The translations under genes were made by a program, and so were the position numbers. Shown one piece after another: positions 13,160-25,510 of a DNA stretch of 64,000 bases. Every line of letters begins with the position of its first letter. Within the stretch, counting starts at the first letter, position 1. Location: NCBI GenBank assembly GCA_028554755.1, contig JAPTOF010000017.1, forward strand, positions 4,712,001 to 4,776,000. The letters run 5' to 3'. Origin of the DNA: Cordia subcordata. Its lineage: Eukaryota > Streptophyta > Magnoliopsida > Boraginales > Cordiaceae. The notes beneath the pieces were generated by a model that was given only the letters and a program-made list of their open reading frames with translations, was not told the DNA's origin and did no database searches.

Positions 13160-14601
13160 TATAAGCAGGATCTAATTTATCCGTTAGTTGTCATTATTTT
13201 GTATCCAGATAATTGATGTTGGATGACCCCCTATCTTTGAAGACAATCTTTCTGTACTTGCATTTGTTGTTTGGACTCTATAACTTGAATACAAATCAGA
13301 GTAGTGTAATTTTTGCCCTGCAACATTTTGTTTGCATTTCTGCAATTAGGGAGGTTGTCATCATCCATCATTGTGCTATCCCCAATATATTCTGTGTGGT
13401 TATTGTGTCATCAATTCTCACTTTTGTATTTTATCACAAAGTGTCACAAGATTCCGTTGTTTAAAGGATCGGTAAATTGTCTCAGTGGTCTCTTATTTTT
13501 AGTACCAAAGACTTTTTGGTAACTTATTTTCTAAATGGGACATTTTGGTTGTACATCTTAGAAAACAAGAAAGCCGCTAGTATCTGAAGTTAATTTTTTG
13601 TTAAATTTTTAACGGAATAAGCATGTGCATCTCACGTGGCTTGGCTTTTGACATGCTTAACCTTGTAAAAATTTGATGGAGAATAAGTCAGAGAATAACG
13701 GGTATCTCTTGTTTTGTAAGATGAGGGATCAAAATATCTCATTTAAAAGATAAGGGACCAAAAATCTTTGACACTAAAGAGGCAACCAAAATTATTTAGA
13801 TTTCAAGGATTCTTCTTGGAAGTGTCTCAAGATTTACAAAGAGTGTTTTCTTCCCATTAAGAAAATGCCCTTTTTTTTTTAAAGGGCCAATTTAAACAGG
13901 CCCTATTTATACAATGCTAGTTGAACCAGTATTTATTCGTAAAATAATTTGTCACGTGAAATTATTTTTGCAAGATTAACAATGATACTGAAAAGTTAGT
14001 AACAAAAGTGGTTAAGCTTTAACGGATTTGGATCTCTTCAAAGTACTGGTGTTGTAAGAGAGATTTGATAAAAATAAATTATTCAAGTTATTTAATTATA
14101 TTATTATTTAAATAGTTTATCACTATTAAACGATATAACGTTATAAGAGGATCAAAGGAAAATCTAAAATCAGAGTGTAAGCATGAACCCATTTGGTTTT
14201 TAAGAGATAATACTACGAAGGAAATATGGAGAAGTCAAACATTTAATTTCCAACGCCGAAAATTTTGTAGGCGATACTATCGCATGGTATTAGTGAGACG
14301 TTTGTTGTAATTGTTATATGTTTATTTGAAATTTTAAATTTGAAATGTGTATAAAAATATATGTATTTTGAATTTAAGATTTCATATAAAAACACAGCAG
14401 ATCATCATATGTCCACCTAACCTGCGCTTGGATAGCTCAAGTTCAACACCATTTTATGATAAGCTTGCCAGGACCAGCACTAATGAAATTAATTATTGGT
14501 GGATATTCCTTTATAACATAATAATGTTACGATTGTCATAATGAGATTGCATATTCATGTTTCAGATACGGTGGACTTAAATTCCTTAACATCATTTTAT
14601 A
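13160..14601. other. Intergenic DNA downstream of the RCC1-repeat gene
   Basis: Includes the 3' UTR and polyadenylation region of the upstream gene, then AT-rich sequence with no recognisable coding or mobile element. Confidence 0.55.
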
Positions 14602-14900
14602 CACTACGGAAAAAAAAAAACTAAAATAGGCAATGGTTTTTTTATGACGATTTTTTAAAACCACTGTCTATGGTAGTATAGGCACCAATTTTGATGAACC
14701 GTCGCTAAAAGTAAACATATGCAGTGGTTTTTTTGAGAAATTGCTGCTAATTATGGTTAGATGGTGCTTTTTTGTCCATTGCCATACATGATAGTATAAC
14801 TTTTTTGTAGATATACAAAAATGCATATAGTTAGACGGTGGCTTTTGATCAACCATTGCATACAATGATATTTTATTTTATAAATAATGTAAAATCCAAA
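14602..14900. mobile_element. CACTA-type element remnant
   Basis: It opens with CACTACGG and an A run, as CACTA (En/Spm) termini do, followed by subterminal repeats of the CAATGGTTTTT / AAAACCACTG / GATGGTGC kind. The region continues with TCAAGGTTCGAGTTACC near 14905, paralleled in the better element at 27120. The right terminus is not identifiable, so the end is approximate. Confidence 0.45.
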
Positions 14901-15997
14901 AAGTTCAAGGTTCGAGTTACCTATTCCCTCTTCCATTGTTTTCTGGGGTGTGGTGCAAAAGCTTGCCAAAACAAGTAGTGGACTCTTAATTGTTGCAATA
15001 GCACAAGCGAGAATACTCTAATAATGTTATAATGTTATAATATTATAATATTAGAAGATATATTCATGTTCTACCTACTCCGAAATTAGATTATTTTATT
15101 TCATTAACAATTTACAATTATTAAATCTAACTCATAGTTCGTTTTCAAGTAAAAAAAAATTTGTTCACATAAAGGCAACTTGCAGCATGCAACTTTTTCA
15201 CATTCTTAGATCTCTTGAAAATCTCTTATTTGACCTTGATACTCGTGCTTGGCCTCATGATTAGCTGTAGTAAGCTTATTAAATCCTCTTTTTAATTATT
15301 TGTGGGGTAAAAACTAACAAAGATATTCGCTGGCTAATCCACTGGTGTACTAAAACAAAGACAAGGCAATCCCTCGAAAGTTACAAATTTCGTTCCGAAC
15401 TAGTCCAACGTCTTTTTTTTTCTTTTTTTTTTTTGGTCCAAATAAGAATTTAATTAATATAAATATAGAGATTTGCATAGAGGTTCGAGACCAACGGGTC
15501 TGGATCAGACTCCAACCACAATAACAACGACACGTGGGCTTAACTAACCAATGTGATTTTTTAAAAGCTTTCCATGGGAATGAATTTATTTGTACTATTA
15601 TGAAATTAAGATTTAAATTTAACCATATGAAGTTGTTAACATAAAAAATGATATACATAATTTATAGTCTCTAAATCACATTAATCAAATTATGATGTTT
15701 TTGAGAAAAATTGAAGAATTGTTTGGATATCTTATTAGATCCACAAACTTAATTTGTCCAAATAGATGGTCAGAATTTTATCTAGGTGTAAATTCATGTA
15801 AGAAGTCTACTGGGAATAAAAAAATACTGAAAAAATAACAAAATCTTATTGGGTATAAAACTCGAAACCTGAACACTTCAAAAGGAGGTGCTACGGAGCT
15901 GCTGATTAGCACTAATATGGTTTTTAGTTTGAAAATACATTTCTCCCAAAAAAAAAAATAGAAATGGACTTTTTACTAGAAAGAATTTTAGTTTTTA
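14901..15997. other. AT-rich intergenic DNA, nothing recognised
   Basis: No gene or bounded repeat was identified. The ORF of about 100 residues on the minus strand near 15350-15658 contains a poly-lysine stretch from a T run and has no supporting features. Confidence 0.5.
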
Positions 15998-16209
15998 GGG
16001 CATGTTTGGATTCGCTTTTTTATATAATATCACTTTTTTGGCAAAATATTTTTTTGTGACAAGTATTTGGATAAATTTAAAAAAAAAGAACTAAGAAGCT
16101 TGAAAAAAAGCTCCATCTTAGCTTTTCTTAGAGTCTTAGCTTCTCAAAAAGACTTTTTTTTTTTGAAAAGTTAAAAAATTAATTTTAAAAAAATCAATCC
16201 AAACAAGCC
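15998..16209. mobile_element. MITE, ~215-bp family, copy 1
   Basis: Left end GGGCATGTTTGGATTCGCTT and right end AATCAATCCAAACAAGCC are imperfect terminal inverted repeats. Between them lie A/T runs and an internal palindrome around GCTTTTCTTAGAGTCTTAGC. The same ends and length recur near 28161, 35543, 38909, 42355 and 53803. Confidence 0.65.
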
Positions 16210-16233
16210 TTCAGTACCAATAGAAACACACTT

Positions 16234-16330
16234 TTTTTTTTGGGTTAAGCCTCTCACTCTTACGGGATTGAATCCTGGACCTAATGCCTTAGAGAGATAA
16301 TTTCAACCACTTGAACTATCTTTTAATCCT
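16234..16330 (-). mobile_element. tRNA-derived SINE with target-site duplication
   Basis: On the minus strand it starts AGGATTAAAAGATAG and contains TAGTTCAAGTGG, an exact fit to the pol III A box (TRGYNNARNNGG). About 35 bases on is GGATTCAATCC, a 9/11 match to the B box (GGTTCGANTCC). It ends in an A run. Direct repeats AATAGAAACACACTT (16219-16233) and AATAGAAACACGCTT (16331-16345) flank it, the 15-bp target duplication expected of LINE-driven retroposition. At about 97 bp it is short even for a plant SINE. Confidence 0.75.
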
Positions 16331-16973
16331 AATAGAAACACGCTTGGTTGTTTTTACGTGAAATAGACTTATTAAATGAGACCATGATTAATTTTACATT
16401 TGAAAATAATGATTGGTTGTCTAAATTATCAGAAGAGGATTTTGAAACTTGTAATAATAAACTATTTTTTTCCTTTAAGTGATTTGCTTTTTATTTTATT
16501 TTAGTGATATGTTAATTGTTCAAAAAATTATAAAGAAATTACAATTGTAACTTTTCAAAATTTAAAAATTATTATTCAATATTTAATTGTAATTGAATTA
16601 TTCTTTTTAAATTATATTTATTTAGTGGTAATCTATCAACTGATTAAGTAAAGGCGATAGCACATCAAATGAAGAGGATCAAGCGTTTAAAGTATAAATT
16701 ACTCCAAAAAAAAAATACTCAAATGTGTAAGTTTGAAAACAGAGAGAGTTAATCAACTAAATCGACAAATTATAAATGGGTAATCAGTTAGTAAAACAAA
16801 CTACAAGAAGATAATGTGTCACAATTTGAAAAGTATAAAGAGTAATATAGTAAATTTTAAAATAAAAATAAATAATTACTTAATTATACAAGTCACGAGA
16901 CTTGAGAGTAACATGCATTTTATTAGTTCAATGCATTAATAGTGAGTACTTGAATGTGGCCATTACAGTCTTA

Positions 16974-17443
16974 GAGGGTGTTTGGATTGACTTATAAAAA
17001 AGTTACTTAAAGTATTTCTAGTTTTAAATGGCTTTTTTTTATTATTAACTTTAAGTAGTTATGTGTTTAAATAAAAGTTGTAGTTATAAAAATAAGTATT
17101 TATATGTTTGATTAAAGTGGATTGGAAAGTAAGTTATATTGTTAAAATAACTATTAAGGACATTAAAATAAAATTTAAAAAGATAAGTATAAAATAAAAG
17201 AGTAAAGATATTTTAGTAATAAAAATAAAAAGGTAAGGATAAGATAGTAAATGATTTGGTCAAACTTATTTTTTTTTAAAGTGCTTAAAGTAATAAAAAA
17301 CAAAAACAGAGATTGGAGAGCTTTTTATTTTATATTTCAAGCTACTTAAAAAAATATATTTTTAATTAAAACAAACACTTTTATTAATTTAAATCAAATT
17401 TTAAATAAAATTAACCAAAAAAAAAGTCAAATCAAACGCCCTC
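16974..17443. mobile_element. MITE with GAGGG(T/C)GTTTG termini, 470 bp
   Basis: Left terminus GAGGGTGTTTGGATTGACTT matches the inverted right terminus GAGGGCGTTTGATTTGACTT at 18 of 20 positions. The interior is AT-rich and non-coding. No clear target duplication is seen. The ends resemble the TTA-flanked short element at 39296. Confidence 0.65.
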
Positions 17444-19953
17444 GTCGTCTGAACGTGTTGGCAAACCTGCAACTGCCTGGACTTGATTTTTTTCTTTTCC
17501 ATTATTTTGTAACAACCTGAAACTCAGACATTGAAAAGCACTTGTGATATTGTCTCATGACCATGGCCAAGGCCAATGTCTTGTCTTACCAACCAAATGC
17601 AGTGTCGTGTTCACACCATTACCATCATGTGGACCTGTCTCATCTTAAACACATAAAAATGATAAACGCTTCCAAATAACCAATGAGCTCCGGAAAATAT
17701 TCTAAATCGACGCCATCTAACCTAAAAAAGCAACAGGGCGCATCATATACGTGAGGCGTAATGAAATGATTTGTCAGTTTTGCAGAGTGTCCTATGACTT
17801 CATAATTAATTTAAAAGTGTAACGAGAAAAAGGAATCTGAAATGATGCAAAGGAAAAAAAAAGTAGGGTAAATTGCATGGAATCCCCAACTGTTTTGTTA
17901 TAAATGTGCGTTTATCTTTTGTAATTTAAAAACAAGTTAGTTATTCGTCTCTACTTTTCAAAAGTAAAGCACACATGCTTATTTTTCTAATGCCATTAGT
18001 TTTAGCTAACGAAAATACAAAAAAATTATTTACCTTTCAAACCAGGGGCTAACGATACAATTATGACAACTACAAGGGAGTACGACGCACTTATGACAAA
18101 CCACAGGGGGTACAGTGTTATTTCTCTATTTAATTGGAAACGTAGAGTAATTAATCATTAGTTAATTAATTAATAATTAAATAATTAAATAATTTATTAT
18201 TAATAATTTAATAATTGATTAATTAATTAATCAAATAATTAAAAATTAAAATTAATTAAATAATTAATTTAATTAATGAGACGGTGATTGTGCGATTATG
18301 ACGACAGTGAAGGTTAATTTCTTTTCTTATTTTTCATTTTTTGATGACAAAAATATTTATTTATAGTAATGAAATAACATGTAAATATGTTTGTAGTATA
18401 ATTGGTTAAAATTTATATATTTTAAACTCAGATTAAGCGTTCAAGTCATTTCTCTTACAAAAGTTTTTTCAAAACAAAAAAGGAAGGGCATTTTTTTTTT
18501 TTACCAAAATCAAGTTTAACAGCAAAAAAACTTAGCTCAGTCGCAATTCCGGTGCGTGTACTACAAACTTGGTTAAATCTAACAGAAAAAGTGACGGAAA
18601 TGGATAATGCACTTTACTTTTGGAAACCACAAGAGGGTAACTAAATAATTTTTAAATTACAAGAGTTAAACATATATTTATGACAAATCAATTCCGTATC
18701 ATTTAGCCAAAAAAAAGTGAGATGAAAAAGAGAAAGGGTTGTTTGAAAAGCATACTCTATAAAAATAGAAGTTGCAGGGGAATCTCTACTTGACATATCG
18801 TAATGAAAAGATGAAACAAATTAAAGAAAAAGTTTATACATTCACTGACGTCCCTTATGGGATTCTGTCCTTATATGCATTCGACGCTTAGATTGATAAT
18901 TTCAAGATAAAATCGTTTTACGCATTTGATATGATGATATGGTATAATAAATTATTCATGATGGTGACATGTTGGAAACAATTAACTTTACCACGTCTCT
19001 TCTTCATTTATGAAATACTCTCCCATCTATTAGGACATTGCACCATGTGATTTGCACTACCAAATTGGCTTGAGGAATGAGTCAAAGGAAAACAGAATAA
19101 GAAAAAGATGAAGAGAAAAAGAGATGAGAAGAAAGTATACAGCAAAGTGCCAGTTGGTTAAGTGAAGGTTTTATATTTGAAAAAATATATTGTCATTATT
19201 TTTTAGTGACTATTCTTATGTTTTTTTTTTGTTGATGTTCAAATGGAGAAATAAAATTTACAAAAAAATTCGAGATAATGCCATAAAAAAATTCATTATA
19301 ATGTAGCAATTGTAAGTTAATAATGTTAGAGTTGAATACAAATAATATTTTTGAATTACTATTCTTATAATAATATTATTAATTGCAGAATGGAAAAAGA
19401 TAATTAAAAGTCCTCATTTCTCCCACGCACCCCACAAGCAATATACTAGTTATAATGATTAATTGATGTTATAGTTATGATAAAATGATCATAGTCATTG
19501 AATATAAAGATTAAATAATTAAATATTATTTTATTACTACCAATTTTATAATGTTACGTGAATCTAAATTCAAAGTAATGCAGCATGTGTTGGCTTCTGA
19601 TTTGAACAATGCTCTTCGGACCAGGATAAAACTGAATTAGGATCCTCTCATATCGAATGTTCTTCATACTAATATGAGGAAAATTTTGATCATTTATGTG
19701 AGAATCATATCATTTTAGCCATTCATGTAATTCAAGTTCTAAAAAAAAATTTCCTTTCGAATACCCACCTTTTTTAGGATTTGAATTTTGAATGATTGAG
19801 ATATATGATCCATGCATAACCAATGATATAAGAGGATCTTGATTTGATACAACTCTCCTCCTTTTTTGTGCCATACTTCTCGCACTGAATGCTTTTTTTT
19901 TTGGGTAATTTGTCATAAGAAGGGTCACCATATTTAATATCATGTCCCCATTC

Positions 19954-19957
<4 letters not shown>
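17444..19957. other. AT-rich intergenic DNA with an ATTAAT array and a tRNA-like fragment
   Basis: Mostly plain AT-rich DNA. 18150-18275 is a dense run of TTAATTAATTAA-type palindromes. 18393-18465 is listed separately. No gene was seen. Confidence 0.5.
18393..18465 (+). mobile_element. Possible second tRNA-derived SINE family fragment
   Basis: TAGTATAATTGG fits the pol III A box, and GCGTTCAAGTC about 45 bases later resembles a B box. It does not fold as an intact tRNA by eye, and no target duplication or tail was resolved. Confidence 0.35.

Positions 19958-20033
<76 letters not shown>
19958..20033. repeat. (GA)n microsatellite
   Basis: An uninterrupted run of about 37 GA units. Such pure runs are usually length-polymorphic. 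Confidence 0.98.
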
Positions 20034-20038
<5 letters not shown>

Positions 20039-23000
20039 TAAAAATGTGACTAAAAAGTTAAATAATTAAGCATTAGAAAAAAGCTGCATGAATCACGCGT
20101 ACAAGAAAGTCAAATACAGATCTATTAGATCTATAGAATCAACAGTACATCACACATATAGGGACAAATAATTGATTAAATTTTGGTATTACACATTTTT
20201 CTTTTCTTCAAATGCGTGGAAAGAGAATTTAATGAAATCGTCAACAATGGTTAGTTGAAAGAAGTCTATGAAAGTGATGCCAATAATGTTCACATTAATT
20301 TGAAAGCAGGTAATTAATGCGTTCTACTTATTACACAAGATTTAAAAATCAGTTCATGACTTTTGGATGTCAAAGGCGTCCTTGGGGGCCTAGAACAATA
20401 ATATGATAAACTAAAAAGTCTCAATGAGAAGGAACTATAAGAACAAAGAAGTGTAGTCGGGGTATTTTTAGTCTTAAGAGTTGAGACCTTATTTGAGTGT
20501 CATATGCGTGTTTTTTTTTGGGGGGGGGGGGTTGGTGTTAATTTAGGTCCAATGTACATTTAGAAAATCAATTTAAATAAGACCATATTAGATTCAATTC
20601 AAGAGCAAAAACATTGCATTGTATATCTAGGTTGACAGAGAGCCAAATTAATAGTATTAGTGATGACAAGAAGTGGTTTTGATCAAATTAGAATCTTTTT
20701 AATTATAATAAGTGACTACTCAACTGCATTGTTTTAACCCTTAAAAATTAATAACAAAGTTATTGTTTTTTGCATCAAAAGTCAAATTGATTTCATAAAT
20801 TCTTTACCATGGCCAAATATATATATAACATCTTCCAAAGAAGTTGCTCCACTAAAATCTACCACCCATAACTTCTAGAAGTAGAACAAGGCTGCTAGTG
20901 TTGAATTACTATTATTACTATGTATGAAAGAAATTCAGCTGTCACCACCATGGTAGAAAATGTTGGCCAGAAAAGTCCAACTTGTTCATTTACTTTCCAC
21001 AACGAATTGGGCATGTGGCTTGGATAAGCCAAAAAAAAAAAAAAGATAATTGCTTGTGCATGACACGCATGCGTGAGCTTCACATGCTATTAAAAAAAAA
21101 AAAAAGAAGAAGAAGAAGAAGAAAAAAAGAAAGTGCGGATCTACAAAAACTTGATCCTTCCTCAGCCTCTGTTACCTCAACCACTAAGCCGTCCTCATCC
21201 CATGTAGCCTCGACCACCATTTTTCCTTTATATATACATACATATATGTACGCGTGTGGTGTTATTTGAATTTGTGAAATTTTAATCTTTTTTTGTAAGC
21301 ATATAATTTAACACCTACGAACGTACGATTATTATTTCCTAAACATTTGAGTTTAGACTTGTAACCATGTAATCCCTACGCGAACATTGAGTTAAAATTT
21401 GTGGATATACAATGCACGCAGGAGGTGCAGGTATCACCCCTCCAAAATTTGAAAATAATAGCCATACAACAAGCTAAGAGCTCCTTTGGTATTACTTAAC
21501 AAAATTTCATAAATGTAAATTAGAAATATAAATAAAAATTAAACATAGTAACTAAAAACAAAAAATGAAAAATTATTTTGTTATATTAAAAAATAATAAA
21601 CAACAACCAGAAATTTATTTGTTTATCTTGTAGAATTAATTAAAATTTGTGTTTTTTAATAAAATAATTTGCACTTTACTGGAAATTACTTCTATAAGGT
21701 TAATTTTAATTTTTTACGATATTACTTTCAAAAATAATTTTAATATTTTGGAAATAATTTGATTTTTAAATTGCTTTTATGAAAATAATTTCTAATCTTC
21801 GTAAAACAATATTTCTTAAAGAGTCACTATAACTTTTAAAAAATAGCTGTATTGTTTAAAGTAATTATTTTAAAAACTAATTATATACTTTTTGGAATAC
21901 AAGTTTTCCTTTTGAGAAAATTACTATTCAAAACTTTAAGTTTTTAACAAATTATTTTTTGAAAAATTATTTTTTAAAATAATTTAATTTTTTGAAAAAT
22001 TATTTATTGAAAAATAGTTGGAATTTTTTGAGAATTATTCTAGTCAATTGAGAATATATTTCTAAAAAATTAATTCTTAGTTACTTTCTATGAAGTTAAT
22101 TTTAATTTCTTCATTTCTGAAAACAAAACTAGAAACCGACAATAACAATAATATGAAATGACCCACAAAGAAGGATTAAGAAATAGTTTGAATGTAGTAA
22201 CTTGGATTCGAATTTTACGAAAGACAAGGGATTGAATTGGTGGTACATAGTTTACAATGAAAAAGGAGAAGCTAAATATAAGAGTGTGTATATGAAGCAC
22301 CGGCAGCAAGTTGATCTACTTGGTTAAATGTTAGTTTTCGTAATTAGTCACACTGGCTAACTTTTTTGAAATTATTTTACCGAATGTTGTGTGTGTACAA
22401 GATAACTTTCTATGTAGGATGCTTTGTTTATATATGTGTCTTACACGTGAATATATTTTTCATTTTGAAAGGGATGAAATGTCTTTTTCTCTTAATAAAT
22501 TGCTAATATGTCAGTGCTCAAATGAGCTCTTGTGATGGTCCAGAGATATTTTGCACTTTAAAATCGGACACACTATACATGTCAGGTAAGATATGAGATC
22601 TTCAGAAATTATTTACACCTTGTCATTATCATTCCATCGCACATGGCAGCAGCTTTTAACTGCAAAGAGATAGAGGGCAAGCCAGGTCCATCGACCGATC
22701 AAGAAAGAAAGCGTCACAACATCGAGTCCAAGCTCAAGAGCGAGATTGATTATAAATATAACAAATAATTATGCAGTCCCAAAATGAGTACACACAATGC
22801 TGTCCGTGTGCATGACAGGGTGAGTTGCTAATTTTTTATTACACTTGGAAGCGAAACAAGAAGGCTAAAAGCACAAACGTATGAAAGCAAAGATACAAAA
22901 TCATACCTTCCCAAAAAAAAAAAAAAAAAGAGAAAAAGAAAAAGATACAAAATCATCAAACAGACTTCCAAATTTGCAAGTACAATTGTAAAGACAAAAA

Positions 23001-23079
23001 GGGGCATATGCTCATATTCACAAAATGATCCTTTTCTTTTGCTACTTGTTCATCGTTATTGCCTCAAGTCTCAACACTT
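20034..23079. other. Intergenic DNA upstream in coordinate of CBSX5 (its 3' side)
   Basis: AT-rich sequence with an A/GAA-rich tract (21091-21130) and AAAATTATTTT-type low-complexity DNA (21480-22080). The part nearest 23080 includes the CBSX5 3' UTR. No gene was recognised. Confidence 0.55.
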
Positions 23080-25081
23080 TCAGACCATGGATTCTAAATG
23101 ATCGCGAAAAACTTCTAACATGTTAACAAATGTGACAATACCAACCACGTTGTAGTCCTCTTCGATCACCCAAACGTAGTTCACGCGATGCGCGATAGCT
23201 TGGATCATCACCGCTACCAGAGAACTACCAAGATTGCACACTATGGCCTCTGCGGTCTTCACCATTCTTGCAGAATAACTACTAGACCTACTAAGTCTAC
23301 TCGGCCTTGTCATTGGCGTGGTAGGAGAAGGCAACTCCTCATCTGAGGACGAGTTCAAAGGGATGTTAGAGGAATCAATCGCGAAGTCCTCTAACATCCC
23401 TTCTAGGTTTCTCTCCTTCAGCCTTGCCTTCACGACACTCACAATTTCCTCTGGTGGACCTCCACAGTCTATGTAGGCCATGAGGTCACCGGCTGAGAGT
23501 GTCGTGATCGCGGCCGCCACTGTCTCATCGCAGCAGGCCAGGGTGAAGGGTGAAATCTCACCAATCAAGACTCCATCATCATCAACGACAGCCACGGAAG
23601 TCTGGTTCGCGAGGCAGGATGCAATGGCCCCAACCGCGGATGAGGCCGGGGAGTGATACCCCACGGCCAGGATATCAGTGCTGATGATTCCGAGATTGTC
23701 AATCGACAGGGTAGGAACCGGAGAGAACAGGCCGATTGAGCTGAGGAGGAATCTGATCACGTCTTCTTGTGTTAGCCAACAGAATTCATGGCCACTGTGA
23801 ATGGTTGGAGTAATTGATGATGCTTTTGTCAGCTGTTTCCTCCTCGTGTTGCTCTTTATTGGTACCACCAGATTTTGAGCACCTTGCAGGATGATATCAA
23901 TGGCTTCTAGTAGGCTGTAATGCCAATGTACAAACACCATAAACATTTGCAAAATAAACAATCTTACTTTTCAAATCTTCTGATAAATTTCTAATTCTCG
24001 AACCAAAAAAAAAAACAGACAAGATGAAACTAACTTGAGTAGATTACGAAGAATCAACTTATGATTGAATTGAAAAAGTAGGGGAAAAAAAAAAGAGAGG
24101 ATATGTGGTGTATCAAAGTCTCAATTCTCGACCCAAAAAAAAAAAAAAAGGAGTTTCAACTTTTTTTTTGAGAATATCTTATTATATTTCCAGATAGAGC
24201 CACCTACTCTCATACCCCTCAACCCAAAAAAAAAAGAAAAAAGAAAAGATCAAGATTAGCTATTTATGGTAGTCAGATAGCATTGAGATCAACGCTACGT
24301 GACCCAAAAAGAAAAAAGAAATCAAAATTAGTGATAAATTAGATCTAGTCAAATGAAATAAATTAGATGTAGTATGAGTCAAGCAACAATTAATGAATTA
24401 AATTCAGACTTATGTGATTCAAGAGCATTGCATTAACATACAAAATTTATGAAGAAAACACCATTGCAGAAACTGTTAAAAACATTTTCAGATTACAGGA
24501 CAGATACAAACAAGAACGAGAGAGAGTGTGTCACGCACTCAAGTCCCAAGACCCGTGATAAAGGCATAACTAATATCGCTAGCGCTCTTGTGACAAAGTA
24601 TAACTAATAATTAATTGAACGTTCAAATCAAATGCTCCAAAATGGTCCACCAATGTTACTAAACTTATAAACAAATAACAAATCACCCCACGAAAACGTG
24701 GGACATTACACAGAAACAGACAGTTATGAGGTGGTACCTTGAAGAAGGTTCCACGTGCCTAACAAGGCCAGTGACCTGAGACAGCAAAACAGAAACAGGA
24801 GCCTTAAGGGCCAAAGATGGAGAAGAAAGGTTCTCTTCTTTGCAAAGATGGCAAATGATATCAACCATGCAAACTTTGCCAACACAAACGCAATTCTGAG
24901 CGGAGTCGAAGGTGGTGTTGTTTTTGGAGTGATCACAGCTCCAAACGCTGATGCAGTTGTCCTCAGAGGATTTGAGAGCAGTCAAGGCATCAGCAATTGT
25001 TGCAGAAGCTGAGAGAGATCTCAGAGGTGGCTTGCCTAAGCATAGGTCACCTACCTCATAGCATAACAAGCTAGCTGCCAT
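23080..25081 (-). CDS. CBSX5: CBS domain-containing protein CBSX5-like
   Basis: Two exons, 24738-25081 and 23080-23914 (minus strand), separated by an 823-bp GT-AG intron; together 1179 nt, 392 residues plus TGA. Start MAASLLCYEVGDLCLGKPPLRSL and end ESMV match the plant CBSX5 layout. The protein has tandem CBS modules: residues ~10-110 (ALTALKSSEDNCISVW, MVDIICHL), ~115-185 (SLLEAIDIILQGAQNLVVP, FCWLTQEDVIRFLL), ~200-275 (SVAVVDDDGVLIGEISP) and a final one (AHRVNYVWVIEEDYNVVGIV). CBS pairs bind adenosyl ligands in other proteins; the role of CBSX5 is not established. A Ser/Pro-rich linker (~300-335) precedes the last motif. No transit peptide or membrane segment is obvious. A more upstream ATG at 25252 is in frame but lies at the TATA box, so I chose 25081. 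Confidence 0.93.
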
Positions 25082-25250
25082 GCAAGTATAAGCTTGATTG
25101 GTATATGCAACAGAAGGAGAAATTGTGATGAGAATTTTGATGCAAAAATGGTGGAAAGAAAGATTAGGAGATGAAGAAAGGCGGGTGAGCGTTGGAAGAG
25201 AGGGGGGGGGGGTTTGGAATGCTGTGTCTGAAGTGTGGGTGTGTGCGTGC

Positions 25251-25257
25251 ATTTATA
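25251..25257 (-). promoter_or_regulatory. TATA box of CBSX5
   Basis: The minus strand reads CCCTATAAATGC, about 170 bases upstream of the ATG at 25081. Transcription would start near 25225 and give a leader of about 145 nt that begins CA-rich. Confidence 0.6.
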
Positions 25258-25342
25258 GGGTACCGGACTAGGATTCCATGTGTACTTGCCCGTTCTCGGG
25301 TGGGTGGCGTGGGGTTGGGGAAGGGGGGCGGCGTGTCGGATT

Positions 25343-25510
25343 AGGATTCGTTTGGATGGATTTTTTTTTTAAATATGTTTGAAAAAATAATTTTTTAAAA
25401 GTTAAAAATTTTTATTTTTGAAAAATATATATTTCTGTTTTTTAAGGGTTTAATTTTTTTTTAAATTAAGTCAAATAATAATTATTTTTTTTGAAAAAAA
25501 GTCAATTAAA
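25343..25510. mobile_element. Possible truncated MITE of the ~215-bp family, just upstream of CBSX5
   Basis: GGATTCGTTTGGATGGATTT resembles the family left terminus and is followed by the same A/T-run interior. The right end, AAAAAGTCAATTAAAAA, is degenerate. If real it sits within 90 bp of the CBSX5 TATA box. Confidence 0.4.

Noticed and set aside
18393..18465. A tRNA gene
   Set aside because: Pol III boxes are present, but a cloverleaf with acceptor and anticodon stems could not be formed by eye; kept only as a SINE-like fragment.
23080..23961. An intronless CBS protein starting at the ATG at 23961
   Set aside because: The segment before LLEAID runs through a good acceptor (TTACAG) and lacks homology; joining exon 24738-25081 restores the family N-terminus in the right phase.
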